Part shown: one piece after another, positions 1-8,081 of the stretch | Position numbering within the stretch: the first letter of the stretch is position 1 | Layout of the letters: each line of letters starts with the position of its first letter | Notes under the pieces: model-generated | Database searches by the model: none | Seen by the model: the letters and a program-made list of their open reading frames with translations, nothing else | What the model was told of the DNA's origin: nothing | Origin: CAZSDU01 sp964429135 | GTDB lineage: Bacteria > Bacteroidota > Bacteroidia > Bacteroidales > FEN-979 | Direction: 5' to 3' | DNA length: 64,000 nt | NCBI GenBank assembly: GCA_964429135.1 | Contig: CAYSAU010000008.1 | Span: 86,068-150,067 of the forward strand | Program-made: the position numbers and the translations under genes

Positions 1-2158
1 CTGATAGATCGTAGGATATAAGAATTGGTTTAATCGTTTTTAATACTGAAACTGCCTTGAATTTCCTGCTGACTTTATCTGACTCCAGGAATGACAAATC
101 CATAATGGCATCGAGGGTTTCCATCAGCCTGCGCCCCGAAATCAGGATATTCTCCGCTTTTAATTTATAATCAGGGTTTTCGAGGTCGTTCATTAAAATT
201 TCAGCAAATCCCAGAATTCCGTTCATGGGGGTACGCAACTCATGGTTCATATTGGCAAGCAGGGAGGAAGTAAGTTTATTGGACACCTCTGCTTTCTGTT
301 TGGCTTCGATCAATTCCTGCTGAATTTTTTTCCTTTGGATGGAAAGTGCAATCTGTTCAGATACGAACGTCAGGATATCCTTCTCCCGCTCACCAAATCT
401 GATTTTCGGAGAATAACTCTGCACAACAAGTACGCCAATTGTTTCTTTTTCAATATGAAGGGGTATTCCCAGCCAGTCAATCGCCGGAGATCCAACAATA
501 TCAATAATTCCGCGATCAGCAAAATACTGCACATCTTCCGGTTTGGCAAGTACCGGTTTCCCTGTCCTGAGAACATATTCGGTCAATCCATTTCCCAGAA
601 TTCTCCGGGATGGTTTTATATCATGCTCATCCACAAAGTAAGGGAATTCTATGGATAAATGGTCATCGGTAACCATGGCGATATACAGGTTTCTTGCATC
701 CATTAACTCCCCGATAATAACGTGGATAGAAGCATACATTTCGTCTATATCCTTAGAAGCATGTGTCAGTTCTGAAATCCGGTAAGCAGCATTCTTGACT
801 TTCTCTGACTGTACCACTTCTGAAATATCCTTGTTGATACTGATAATTCCAAGCATATTTCCATCATCGTCCTTGAGCTGTGAAGTGGAGCAAAGCAGAT
901 AGGCAGTTGTGCCATCCTTACGTTTATGAATCACTTCCCCTTTCCAATATCCTTTTTGATCCAATGCATTAAAAATAACTTCCCTGGAAGCGCCTGGAAA
1001 ATCAACCCTGAGTGACCCTCCCCCATATTTCCCGACTACTTCCTCTGCTTTCCAGCCGTATATTTTTTCAGCTCCTTTGTTCCAGCTCTGGATCATCAAA
1101 TCCTTATCGAAAGTTATAATAGCATCATTGACTTCTTCGAGCAGGGCATTCATAAAGCGAATGCGTTCTTCCGCTTTTTCACTCTGGTTACGAAGTTCAT
1201 ATTGTGTCCGGTAATACTGCAACTGTTGATTTTTCCAAATCAGGCTTACGGAAATGATGATGACCAAAAGAAAAGCCAGTAAAAAAACCGCCACATTAAT
1301 GGCCCTTTTCTGTAATGGCTTAGCCACTTCATTCATGTCCATTTTCGAAATCAGCTTCCAGGATGTTCCCGGGATGGGTTTGACATCGGCAAGTATATCC
1401 CTTCCCCGGGTATCTTTTGTTTCAAGCATACTCAGGGTACCTTCAAGGGGGATAAAATTCAGATTTTCAGGCGGTGATGCAAATTCTTTATTCAGGCAGG
1501 TATATTTATCCTTTTCACCCTGTATCAGAAGATGTTCGGCAGCGATATGTTCAATGGGCCAAAAGTCAATAAAAGGGAAAAGAAAAAGTTCAGGATTGAT
1601 GCGAAAAAGAATAAAGGCAATGGTTTTATCCTGATTTTTTATAGGAATGATGAAGTCCATAAAAACCTTTCCGTCATCTCCCCTGGTCAGGTCAGTGAAG
1701 GTATAGGTCTGGTGATGTAATTCGGAAATTTGATGGGCAATCTCTTCTGCAGAAAAAAACACACCTGAATCAGCACAGGTTATGAGGTTTTTCCCGTTGG
1801 CAGCAAGAACAGCAATAGATTGATATTCATGATTTTTTTTTATGGGAATCAGCCAATCTGCAACTTCCCGACTGATCTTCTCCTGCCCAGGGTGAAGTAT
1901 CAGTTTTTCGGTCAATGCAACAAATGGAGGACTTGTGGCAAGAAATACTCCCTCCGCACGTCTTTCCATCATCCAACGCTGGATCTCATTCACCTTTAAG
2001 GATGATACAGAGGCGAGCAACTTGTAATGTTCTTCCTTCATGCGGGTTTTTTCCTTTTGAAAATAGAAATACCCCACGATAAAAAAAAGACAGGTAATGA
2101 TCGTAAAAAAAACAATCATAAACCATATTGAGCTGAATTTTTGAGACTTGTGCTCCAT
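1..2158 (-). CDS. Sensor histidine kinase with extracytoplasmic, PAS and GAF domains (3' end outside window)
   Basis: Reading the minus strand from ATG 2158 gives an open frame to the window edge, so 719 residues are visible and the C-terminus is missing. Domain order: a membrane segment (about 11-30), an extracytoplasmic sensor region (31-285), a second membrane segment (289-310), a PAS domain (about 330-440), a GAF domain (about 445-610), then a HisKA dimerisation helix with the H-box NHELRTPMNG. The phospho-acceptor is His639, at bases 242-244. The ATPase domain, and any receiver domain, would lie beyond base 1. The protein should autophosphorylate on His639 in response to a periplasmic or cytoplasmic signal; the ligand is unknown. 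It diverges from glgB, but nothing in the sequence ties it to starch. A TAATTTTG -7 box lies 26-33 bases upstream of the start. Confidence 0.85.
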   Translation of the reverse strand, partial: MEHKSQKFSSIWFMIVFFTIITCLFFIVGYFYFQKEKTRMKEEHYKLLASVSSLKVNEIQRWMMERRAEGVFLATSPPFVALTEKLILHPGQEKISREVADWLIPIKKNHEYQSIAVLAANGKNLITCADSGVFFSAEEIAHQISELHHQTYTFTDLTRGDDGKVFMDFIIPIKNQDKTIAFILFRINPELFLFPFIDFWPIEHIAAEHLLIQGEKDKYTCLNKEFASPPENLNFIPLEGTLSMLETKDTRGRDILADVKPIPGTSWKLISKMDMNEVAKPLQKRAINVAVFLLAFLLVIIISVSLIWKNQQLQYYRTQYELRNQSEKAEERIRFMNALLEEVNDAIITFDKDLMIQSWNKGAEKIYGWKAEEVVGKYGGGSLRVDFPGASREVIFNALDQKGYWKGEVIHKRKDGTTAYLLCSTSQLKDDDGNMLGIISINKDISEVVQSEKVKNAAYRISELTHASKDIDEMYASIHVIIGELMDARNLYIAMVTDDHLSIEFPYFVDEHDIKPSRRILGNGLTEYVLRTGKPVLAKPEDVQYFADRGIIDIVGSPAIDWLGIPLHIEKETIGVLVVQSYSPKIRFGEREKDILTFVSEQIALSIQRKKIQQELIEAKQKAEVSNKLTSSLLANMNHELRTPMNGILGFAEILMNDLENPDYKLKAENILISGRRLMETLDAIMDLSFLESDKVSRKFKAVSVLKTIKPILISYDLS

Positions 2159-2183
2159 CAACGAGACAGATATAACCTTCTCC

Positions 2184-2191
2184 CAAAATTA
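2184..2191 (-). promoter_or_regulatory. Bacteroidota -7 promoter box for the histidine kinase
   Basis: The minus strand reads TAATTTTG, an exact match to the Bacteroidota -7 consensus TAnnTTTG, 26-33 bases before the kinase start. No clear -33 TTTG was found at the usual spacing. Confidence 0.45.
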
Positions 2192-2273
2192 CGAGAATTT
2201 CTGTTACTTTGTAAATAAGAATCATCAGCTTTTATTTTAAATTTGTTGAGGACGCATATTTCAAACCACACTT

Positions 2274-4304
2274 ATGGAAACCAAAAGAAAATCAAGGTTG
2301 GCGATGGTCAGGCAGGATCCATGGCTGGAAGCTGCAGAACAGGAGATTCAGGAGCGATATGAACGTTACAAGAATACCTTAGCGGTCATAATCTCAAACC
2401 ATGGAAGCTTGCTGCATTTTGCCGATGCCTATCAGTATTTTGGATTTCACTACGACCGAAAACGAAAAGGCTGGGTTTATCGTGAATGGGCGCCCAACGC
2501 TCAGGATCTCTATCTTTTTGGAGATTTCAATCATTGGCAGCGATATGCTCACCGGATGAACCGGAATAAAAACGGAATATGGGAAATTTTTCTGGACGAA
2601 CAGCATTACCGTGAACGTTTTACTCATCAGAGCCGGGTAAAAGTCATGGTTCATTCCGATTTAGGCTGGCATGAACGTATTCCTGCCTATATTCAACGTG
2701 TCGTTCAGGATCCTGCTAGCCTGGATTTTTCCGGACAGCTTTGGTTCCCGCCTCATCCATTTGACTGGGAAGGCGATCATTTTGACATTGGCCAACTGAA
2801 GCCATTATTGATTTACGAATGTCATGTCGGGATGGCTCAGGAGAAAGATGCTGTCGGGTCTTTCCTTGAATTTGCCGAGTACCTAATTCCCTACATTAAA
2901 AACTCAGGATATAATACCATTCAGTTAATGGCCGTAGCTGAACATCCTTATTACGGTTCCTTTGGCTACCATGTCACCAATTTTTTTGCAGTTTCATCCC
3001 GTTTCGGAACACCAGAGGACCTTAAATACCTTATAAAAAAAGCCCACGAACAGGGCATTGCAGTCATCATGGATCTGGTCCATTCCCATTCAGCTAAAAA
3101 TACCCTGGAAGGATTAAGCCAATTCGACGGAACAGATGACCAGTATTTTCACGCCCCTCCAAGAGGAAATCACCCGCATTGGGACTCCAAATGCTTTAAC
3201 TATGGAAAACCTGAAGTAATCCAATTTCTTCTTTCAAATATCAAATACTGGATGAAGGAATTTCATTTCGACGGGTTTCGTTTCGATGGGGTGACTTCCA
3301 TGATGTATTTTGATCATGGTTATCGCGAAACCTGGGATTTAGACGGATATTTCAGGGATGGAGTGGAATGGGATGCTTTGACTTACCTGCAGTTGGCCAA
3401 TACCCTCGTACATAAAATAAAACCTAAAGCCGTCACTGTAGCCGAAGACGTCAGTGGGATGCCGGGGATGTGCAGGCCTGTCAGGGAGGGCGGATTCGGA
3501 TTCGATTACCGTCTCGCCATGGCCATTCCGGATTACTGGATCAAGTTGCTGAAAGAAAAAAAAGATGAAGAATGGAACCTACAGGAGTTGTGGAATGTTT
3601 TAACTAACCGTCTGCCGGGAGTAGGTACAGTAGCCTATTGCGAATCCCATGATCAGGCCATGGTCGGAGACCAGACCATAGCTTTCCGACTGATGCAAAG
3701 TGAAATCTATTTTAAAATGAATATAAAGGATCAAAGCTACAGCATTGACAGAGGAATTGCTTTGCATAAAATGATCCGGTTTATCACTTTATCAATTGGG
3801 GGGAATGCTTACCTGAATTTCATGGGCAATGAATTTGGTCACCCGGATTGGATCGATTTTCCCAGAGAAGGCAATAACTGGAGCTATCAATATGCAAGAC
3901 GCCAATGGTCGCTGCTTGAAAATCATAATCTCAGATTTCATCTCCTGGCTGCTTTCGATAAAAAAATGCTTAACCTGGTTACGGAACTTAAACTTTTCTC
4001 CGAGCCTTTCGGCAATCTGATACATCTCGATGAAGAGAACAAAACCCTTATTTTTTCCCGGAATGGACTGATCTTTATTTTCAATTTTCATGTCAGTCAT
4101 TCCATCCCGGACTATGATTTTATTGTTCCTGAACCAGGAGATTACCGGATTCTGTTAAATTCCGACAATCCAGAATTCGGAGGTCACGGCAGGATAGATG
4201 AAAGCCTGACCTATACCAGTCTGTTCGAAACCGATAACCAGACCCATCATTTAAGAATTTACAATGTAAACAGGACTGCAATGGTTATGGAACGCTTTCG
4301 ATGA
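2274..4304 (+). CDS. glgB: 1,4-alpha-glucan branching enzyme (GH13 subfamily 8 type)
   Basis: This 676-residue protein has no signal peptide and should act in the cytoplasm, making alpha-1,6 branches in glycogen. An N-terminal CBM48/E-set domain carries YREWAPNAQ (about residue 69) and LFGDFNHW. The GH13 motifs are intact: region I VIMDLVHSHS (~264), region II DGFRFDGV with the nucleophile Asp at ~337, region III AEDVSG with the acid/base Glu at ~391, and region IV ESHDQAMVGD (~456). The HSHS and ESHDQ forms are those of the eukaryote-like branching enzymes common in Bacteroidota rather than the E. coli type. Length fits that family. It stands at the head of the starch region, which suggests that imported maltodextrin carbon can be stored as glycogen. 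No glgA or glgC is in the window. Confidence 0.95.
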   Translation: METKRKSRLAMVRQDPWLEAAEQEIQERYERYKNTLAVIISNHGSLLHFADAYQYFGFHYDRKRKGWVYREWAPNAQDLYLFGDFNHWQRYAHRMNRNKNGIWEIFLDEQHYRERFTHQSRVKVMVHSDLGWHERIPAYIQRVVQDPASLDFSGQLWFPPHPFDWEGDHFDIGQLKPLLIYECHVGMAQEKDAVGSFLEFAEYLIPYIKNSGYNTIQLMAVAEHPYYGSFGYHVTNFFAVSSRFGTPEDLKYLIKKAHEQGIAVIMDLVHSHSAKNTLEGLSQFDGTDDQYFHAPPRGNHPHWDSKCFNYGKPEVIQFLLSNIKYWMKEFHFDGFRFDGVTSMMYFDHGYRETWDLDGYFRDGVEWDALTYLQLANTLVHKIKPKAVTVAEDVSGMPGMCRPVREGGFGFDYRLAMAIPDYWIKLLKEKKDEEWNLQELWNVLTNRLPGVGTVAYCESHDQAMVGDQTIAFRLMQSEIYFKMNIKDQSYSIDRGIALHKMIRFITLSIGGNAYLNFMGNEFGHPDWIDFPREGNNWSYQYARRQWSLLENHNLRFHLLAAFDKKMLNLVTELKLFSEPFGNLIHLDEENKTLIFSRNGLIFIFNFHVSHSIPDYDFIVPEPGDYRILLNSDNPEFGGHGRIDESLTYTSLFETDNQTHHLRIYNVNRTAMVMERFR

Positions 4305-4318
4305 CAAGCATTATTTCT

Positions 4319-4326
4319 TATCTTTG
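4319..4326 (+). promoter_or_regulatory. Bacteroidota -7 promoter box
   Basis: TATCTTTG matches TAnnTTTG exactly, 28 bases before the ATG at 4354. A TTTC at 4296-4299 sits at the 19-base spacing expected of a -33 element. The downstream gene is therefore probably transcribed on its own rather than only from the glgB promoter. Confidence 0.55.
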
Positions 4327-4353
4327 CACTGCATAAACTGAATAAACCTGAAG

Positions 4354-5982
4354 ATGAAGACGTTCAACCCTCTTATCCGTTTCTTGTCCAAACCAGGACT
4401 GCTTTTTTTTCTTTTCATTGGTTCACTGGTACAGGCACAACAAGTTAAGTCGGCACAGCAAAACGATACCATTATTGGATTCAACTTTGTTGTGAACATG
4501 AGTAAAGCGGTACAGGATGGTATTTTTAAACCTGATTCGGGGGTGGTGGATGTGGTGCTCGACCAGGAAATCCCGGTTCTGAGACTGGTTCCAGAAGCCG
4601 GTTACAAATATTCCGGCAGCATCAGTGCAGGTTTGGATTCAGGAATGATCTATCATTACAAGTACCGGATCAATGATACGGTTTGGGAAACGGTAACCCG
4701 GACAGTACTGGGCGGCCCCGGTTATACCAAGCTGAATGACTGGTGGAACAACGAAGTATTGAATACCACGATTTTTGTGGTCAATATGGGAGTTCAGGTC
4801 TCACTTGGAAATTTTAACCCCTTGACTGACCATGTCTATTTGCTTGGGTCCATGAACGATTGGCAAGGCTCTCCCGCCATGGAGCTTACGGACAGCATCC
4901 ATTTTCTTTATTCTGTCACTTATCCCCTTGATCCAGGCAGCATCCAGGAATATAAATTCAGGATCAACCAGGATTCAAACGGCCTTGAACTGAAAAACCT
5001 GCCCAACAGGATGCTGCTGGTCAAACCGGGTGCCTTAACGTTTACTCATGATTTCGACAATGTGAACCCTGCAAAACTTCCCATGACTTTCCATTGTAAT
5101 ATGAAATATTTCATCCAGGCCGGCCATTTTGATCCCCTGGTTGATTTTCTTGATGTTGCAGGGAATTTCAACCTTTGGAATGGGCAGGATGTGCTTTTTG
5201 ATGTCATGGATGACTCCATTTATACCACTACTCTTTTTCTTGATACGACATGGATACATAGTGGTCCTTTAGAATTTAAATTCAGGATTAACGGAGACTG
5301 GAATACGGCGGAACGCTTTGGCAAACCCAACAGAACATACGGCTTTCATGACACACTCGGAGGAAATCCAAATATTTTTTCCTGCTGGTATGATGACAAA
5401 GACCCCGGCATTCCGACTCCCCCATGGGTATATCAAGTCGGGATACAGGGACAGATAGTACAGAAACAGGTCCTCGCCGGCTATTATTCATATGAAAATG
5501 TCAATGGGATTCCTGAAGGGATTTCCTTATATAAGTGGTATCAAAGTACGGATTCTTTAGGTACTCATCTGATCCCTATCGACAGCGCCTGGCATATCAC
5601 TTATACCGTTGACACCACGGATATAGGTAAATGGCTGGTTTTTGAAGTCATACCGGTTGCCGCTTCAGGGGATTCTGCCATAGGAAAAGCCGTCAGGGTT
5701 GTCACTCCTTGTAAAGTAGGGACAGTAGGTATTGTGGAAACAGGGAATTCTTTTGCTTTGGTATATCCTAACCCATGCCGGGACATTATTACAATAGTAT
5801 CCCTTTCTGTTATAGAAAAAATTGAATTGTTCAGCTACAGTGGATTAAAAATAATGAACCTCAACGGGATCCGTCAAAAGACGCTTAGGATGGATATGGG
5901 GATGTATCCGCCAGGGCTATACTATCTCAAAGCTTTTGGCCGGAATCAGGAAAGCGGAGTGCTCAAGGTAATCAAGTATTAG
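4354..5982 (+). CDS. Secreted protein with three CBM-like modules, an Ig-like domain and a T9SS tail
   Basis: The 542-residue product starts with a signal peptide (residues 1-29, ending VQAQ). Three repeated beta modules follow, at about 40-140, 142-243 and 245-350. Each has the pattern F-x-V-x-M, G-x-F-x-P, G-S/N-x-N-x-W and YKFRIN. The later modules carry the LGSMNDW / AGNFNLW signature of glycogen-binding CBM48/E-set folds. An Ig-like segment (about 355-450, with YENVNGIPEG) precedes a C-terminal T9SS sorting domain (YPNPCRDI... to the end). I infer a surface-anchored glycan-binding protein with a SusE/SusF-like job. There are no glycosidase motifs. It is a shorter paralogue of the product of 22807-24837, lacking that protein's extra N-terminal domain. 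Substrate specificity for starch is inferred from neighbours. Confidence 0.75.
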   Translation: MKTFNPLIRFLSKPGLLFFLFIGSLVQAQQVKSAQQNDTIIGFNFVVNMSKAVQDGIFKPDSGVVDVVLDQEIPVLRLVPEAGYKYSGSISAGLDSGMIYHYKYRINDTVWETVTRTVLGGPGYTKLNDWWNNEVLNTTIFVVNMGVQVSLGNFNPLTDHVYLLGSMNDWQGSPAMELTDSIHFLYSVTYPLDPGSIQEYKFRINQDSNGLELKNLPNRMLLVKPGALTFTHDFDNVNPAKLPMTFHCNMKYFIQAGHFDPLVDFLDVAGNFNLWNGQDVLFDVMDDSIYTTTLFLDTTWIHSGPLEFKFRINGDWNTAERFGKPNRTYGFHDTLGGNPNIFSCWYDDKDPGIPTPPWVYQVGIQGQIVQKQVLAGYYSYENVNGIPEGISLYKWYQSTDSLGTHLIPIDSAWHITYTVDTTDIGKWLVFEVIPVAASGDSAIGKAVRVVTPCKVGTVGIVETGNSFALVYPNPCRDIITIVSLSVIEKIELFSYSGLKIMNLNGIRQKTLRMDMGMYPPGLYYLKAFGRNQESGVLKVIKY

Positions 5983-6716
5983 TTCAGGAGGAAGCTGCAG
6001 TCATCTTTAGCGCTGAGCTCCATAGATTGCTGCCCGAAGCGGAAAATCCTCAACGTTCTTTTCCCTTGCATCTGAATCTTTTTCCCTGTTATTTCAAAAA
6101 GACAACCCTCCCTTAACCCTGCCACCGTTATTTCCCTGTTCACCGTCAGGAATTCCTGAATTCGCTGTTCCCTTGTTTCCCCGGCATGCCCGCTTGGATT
6201 CGCATCAAGGTAATGAGGATTGATCTGAAAAGGTACCAGGTTCAAACAATGGAATGAAGGCGGTTCACTTATGGGCATATCATTCGTAGTTTTCATGCTG
6301 GGACAGGCCACGTTTGCCCCTGCACTCCAACCAATATAAGGAATTCCGTCTAATACCCTTTCCCGGATGGCAGTCATCAACCCGGTTTCATGTAGCATCT
6401 TGACCAGGTGAAAAGTATTTCCGCCTCCTATCACGATGGCTTCAGCCAGCATTACAGCTTGGATGGGATTATTCAAACGGTGCACTGAAATCAGCTCGAA
6501 CCCAAGTTCCATGAATACTTTTTTCACCCGTTCTTCATACTTATCGAATGATTTCATTGTACCGGCGGGATCCAGGTTGACCCCGGCATAAGGAACAAAC
6601 AACACTTTTTTTACCCGATATTTTTCAAGAAATAAACGGATACTATCGCGTGGCCAGGCCAGGTATTCTTCACCGGCATTGGTTGAATTACTGATCAATA
6701 AAAGTTTTCGTTTCAT
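5979..6716 (-). CDS. pepE: Dipeptidase E-like peptidase (family S51)
   Basis: The 245-residue protein matches the S51 peptidases that cleave Asp-X dipeptides in the cytoplasm. It has the GGGNTFHL loop (about 97-104) and the nucleophile motif GWSAGAN with Ser131, followed by TTNDMPI and the NPHYLD segment conserved in PepE. There is no signal peptide. Length is close to E. coli PepE (229 residues) with a slightly longer C-terminus. Its 3' end overlaps the T9SS gene tail-to-tail by four bases, and it diverges from the MFS gene at 6789. It breaks up the starch region and has no evident role in it. Seen: motif and length. Inferred: Asp-X specificity. Confidence 0.88.
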   Translation of the reverse strand: MKRKLLLISNSTNAGEEYLAWPRDSIRLFLEKYRVKKVLFVPYAGVNLDPAGTMKSFDKYEERVKKVFMELGFELISVHRLNNPIQAVMLAEAIVIGGGNTFHLVKMLHETGLMTAIRERVLDGIPYIGWSAGANVACPSMKTTNDMPISEPPSFHCLNLVPFQINPHYLDANPSGHAGETREQRIQEFLTVNREITVAGLREGCLFEITGKKIQMQGKRTLRIFRFGQQSMELSAKDDCSFLLN

Positions 6717-6754
6717 AGGATAAGATTTGGTGCATAAAAATAATAGAAAGTTCT

Positions 6755-6762
6755 TACTTTTG
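6755..6762 (+). promoter_or_regulatory. -7 promoter box of the seven-gene maltodextrin operon
   Basis: TACTTTTG fits TAnnTTTG and lies 27 bases before the ATG at 6789. It is the only clear promoter box found ahead of the same-strand run 6789-18165. A TTTG at 6726-6729 is spaced too far (25 bases) to be a standard -33. Confidence 0.5.
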
Positions 6763-6788
6763 AGGCTAAGAAGGAAAAAAATTAAGAA

Positions 6789-8081
6789 ATGAAGGACAAG
6801 CCTGTATTAAGCTTCTGGCAGATATGGAATATGAGTTTCGGTTTTCTGGGAATTCAATTTGGTTTTGCTTTACAGAACGGAAATGCTTCCCGTATATTGA
6901 TGACCTTCGGGGCCGATGTGCATCATTTAAGTTGGTTTTGGCTGGTTGCACCCCTTACAGGTATGATTATTCAACCGATAGTCGGGTATTTAAGCGATAA
7001 AACATGGTGCCGTTTAGGTAGGCGAAGACCTTACTTTCTGGCTGGTGCTGTGTTAACAAGTCTCGCCTTGGTGCTCATGCCCAATGCACCCCATCTGGTT
7101 TCATTCATCGCTCCCATGTTTATCGGAGGCGGATTGCTGATGATCATGGATGCATCTATCAATATTTCGATGGAGCCATTCAGGGCCCTGGTCGCTGATA
7201 AACTTCCTGAGAAGCAACACACACTGGGTTTTTCAGTTCAGACTCTACTGATCGGGTTAGGTGCTATTGCTGGATCATGGCTCCCCTATATTTTGGGAAA
7301 CTGGATCGGAATTTCGAAAGATGCCAATGCAGCAGGATTGGTCCCGGACAATGTCACCTATTCCTTTTACATAGGGGCTTTCATATTGTTCTCAGCCATT
7401 TTATGGACCATCTTTACTACTTCTGAGTATCCGCCAGATCAATTGATTCAAAAGGAGGAAGTCAGGAAATCCCGGAAATTCCATGTTCCTGTCATCATGA
7501 TTAAATTACTCCTTGTACAATTTTTTTCATGGTTTGCCTTATTTTTAATGTGGGTTTATACAACACCTGCAGTGGCACTGAAGTGTTATGGTACAACGGA
7601 TGCCAATTCACCGGTCTTCCAACAGGCCGGCGACTGGGTTGGAATATTGTTTGGGATTTACAACGGGGTTTCCGCCATCATTGCCCTGCTTCTGCCTGTT
7701 ATTGCCAGGAAATTCTCCAAGAAGGTCACCCATGCCATTGCCTTGCTCATCGGGGGCGTCTCTCTCTTATCCTTTCTCGTCTTCAGTGATCCTCTTCTGC
7801 TCATCCTCCCCATGATCGGTATCGGCATTGCATGGGGAAGCATTCTGGCCATGCCTTACGCCATGTTGGCCAGTTCAATACCTCCCAAACAAATGGGGGT
7901 CTTCATGGGTTTATTCAATATGTCGATTACCATTCCCCAGATCGTCAGTGGTATTTTAAGCGGACTGATTTTGAAGTATTTCTTTGACGACAACCCTGTC
8001 CTGTGTCTGGTTCTGGCCGGAGTCAGCATGTTTCTGGGGGCGATCAGCGCCCTGTTCATTAAAGAAAAGAAAATTACATGA
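6789..8081 (+). CDS. MFS sugar transporter, SLC45/GPH-like (putative maltose/maltodextrin carrier)
   Basis: This 430-residue polytopic protein has about twelve hydrophobic segments. The cytoplasmic loop motif SDKTWCRLGRRRP (about residues 73-85) is typical of the sucrose/maltose SLC45-like branch of the major facilitator superfamily. It should move a small alpha-glucoside across the inner membrane by cation symport; the substrate is inferred from position. It is first in an operon with malQ and three GH13 enzymes. Its stop overlaps the next start (ATGA at 8078-8081), so the two are translationally coupled. A second, related carrier lies at 13139-14407. Confidence 0.85.
   Translation: MKDKPVLSFWQIWNMSFGFLGIQFGFALQNGNASRILMTFGADVHHLSWFWLVAPLTGMIIQPIVGYLSDKTWCRLGRRRPYFLAGAVLTSLALVLMPNAPHLVSFIAPMFIGGGLLMIMDASINISMEPFRALVADKLPEKQHTLGFSVQTLLIGLGAIAGSWLPYILGNWIGISKDANAAGLVPDNVTYSFYIGAFILFSAILWTIFTTSEYPPDQLIQKEEVRKSRKFHVPVIMIKLLLVQFFSWFALFLMWVYTTPAVALKCYGTTDANSPVFQQAGDWVGILFGIYNGVSAIIALLLPVIARKFSKKVTHAIALLIGGVSLLSFLVFSDPLLLILPMIGIGIAWGSILAMPYAMLASSIPPKQMGVFMGLFNMSITIPQIVSGILSGLILKYFFDDNPVLCLVLAGVSMFLGAISALFIKEKKIT

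Noticed and set aside
242..658. A plus-strand frame of 138 codons opposite the histidine kinase
   Set aside because: It lies antisense to a clearly coding kinase domain and has no recognisable protein features.
2201..2214. TTACTTTG ahead of glgB as a promoter box
   Set aside because: The spacing inside the box is one base short of TAnnTTTG, so I could not call it with the same confidence as the others.
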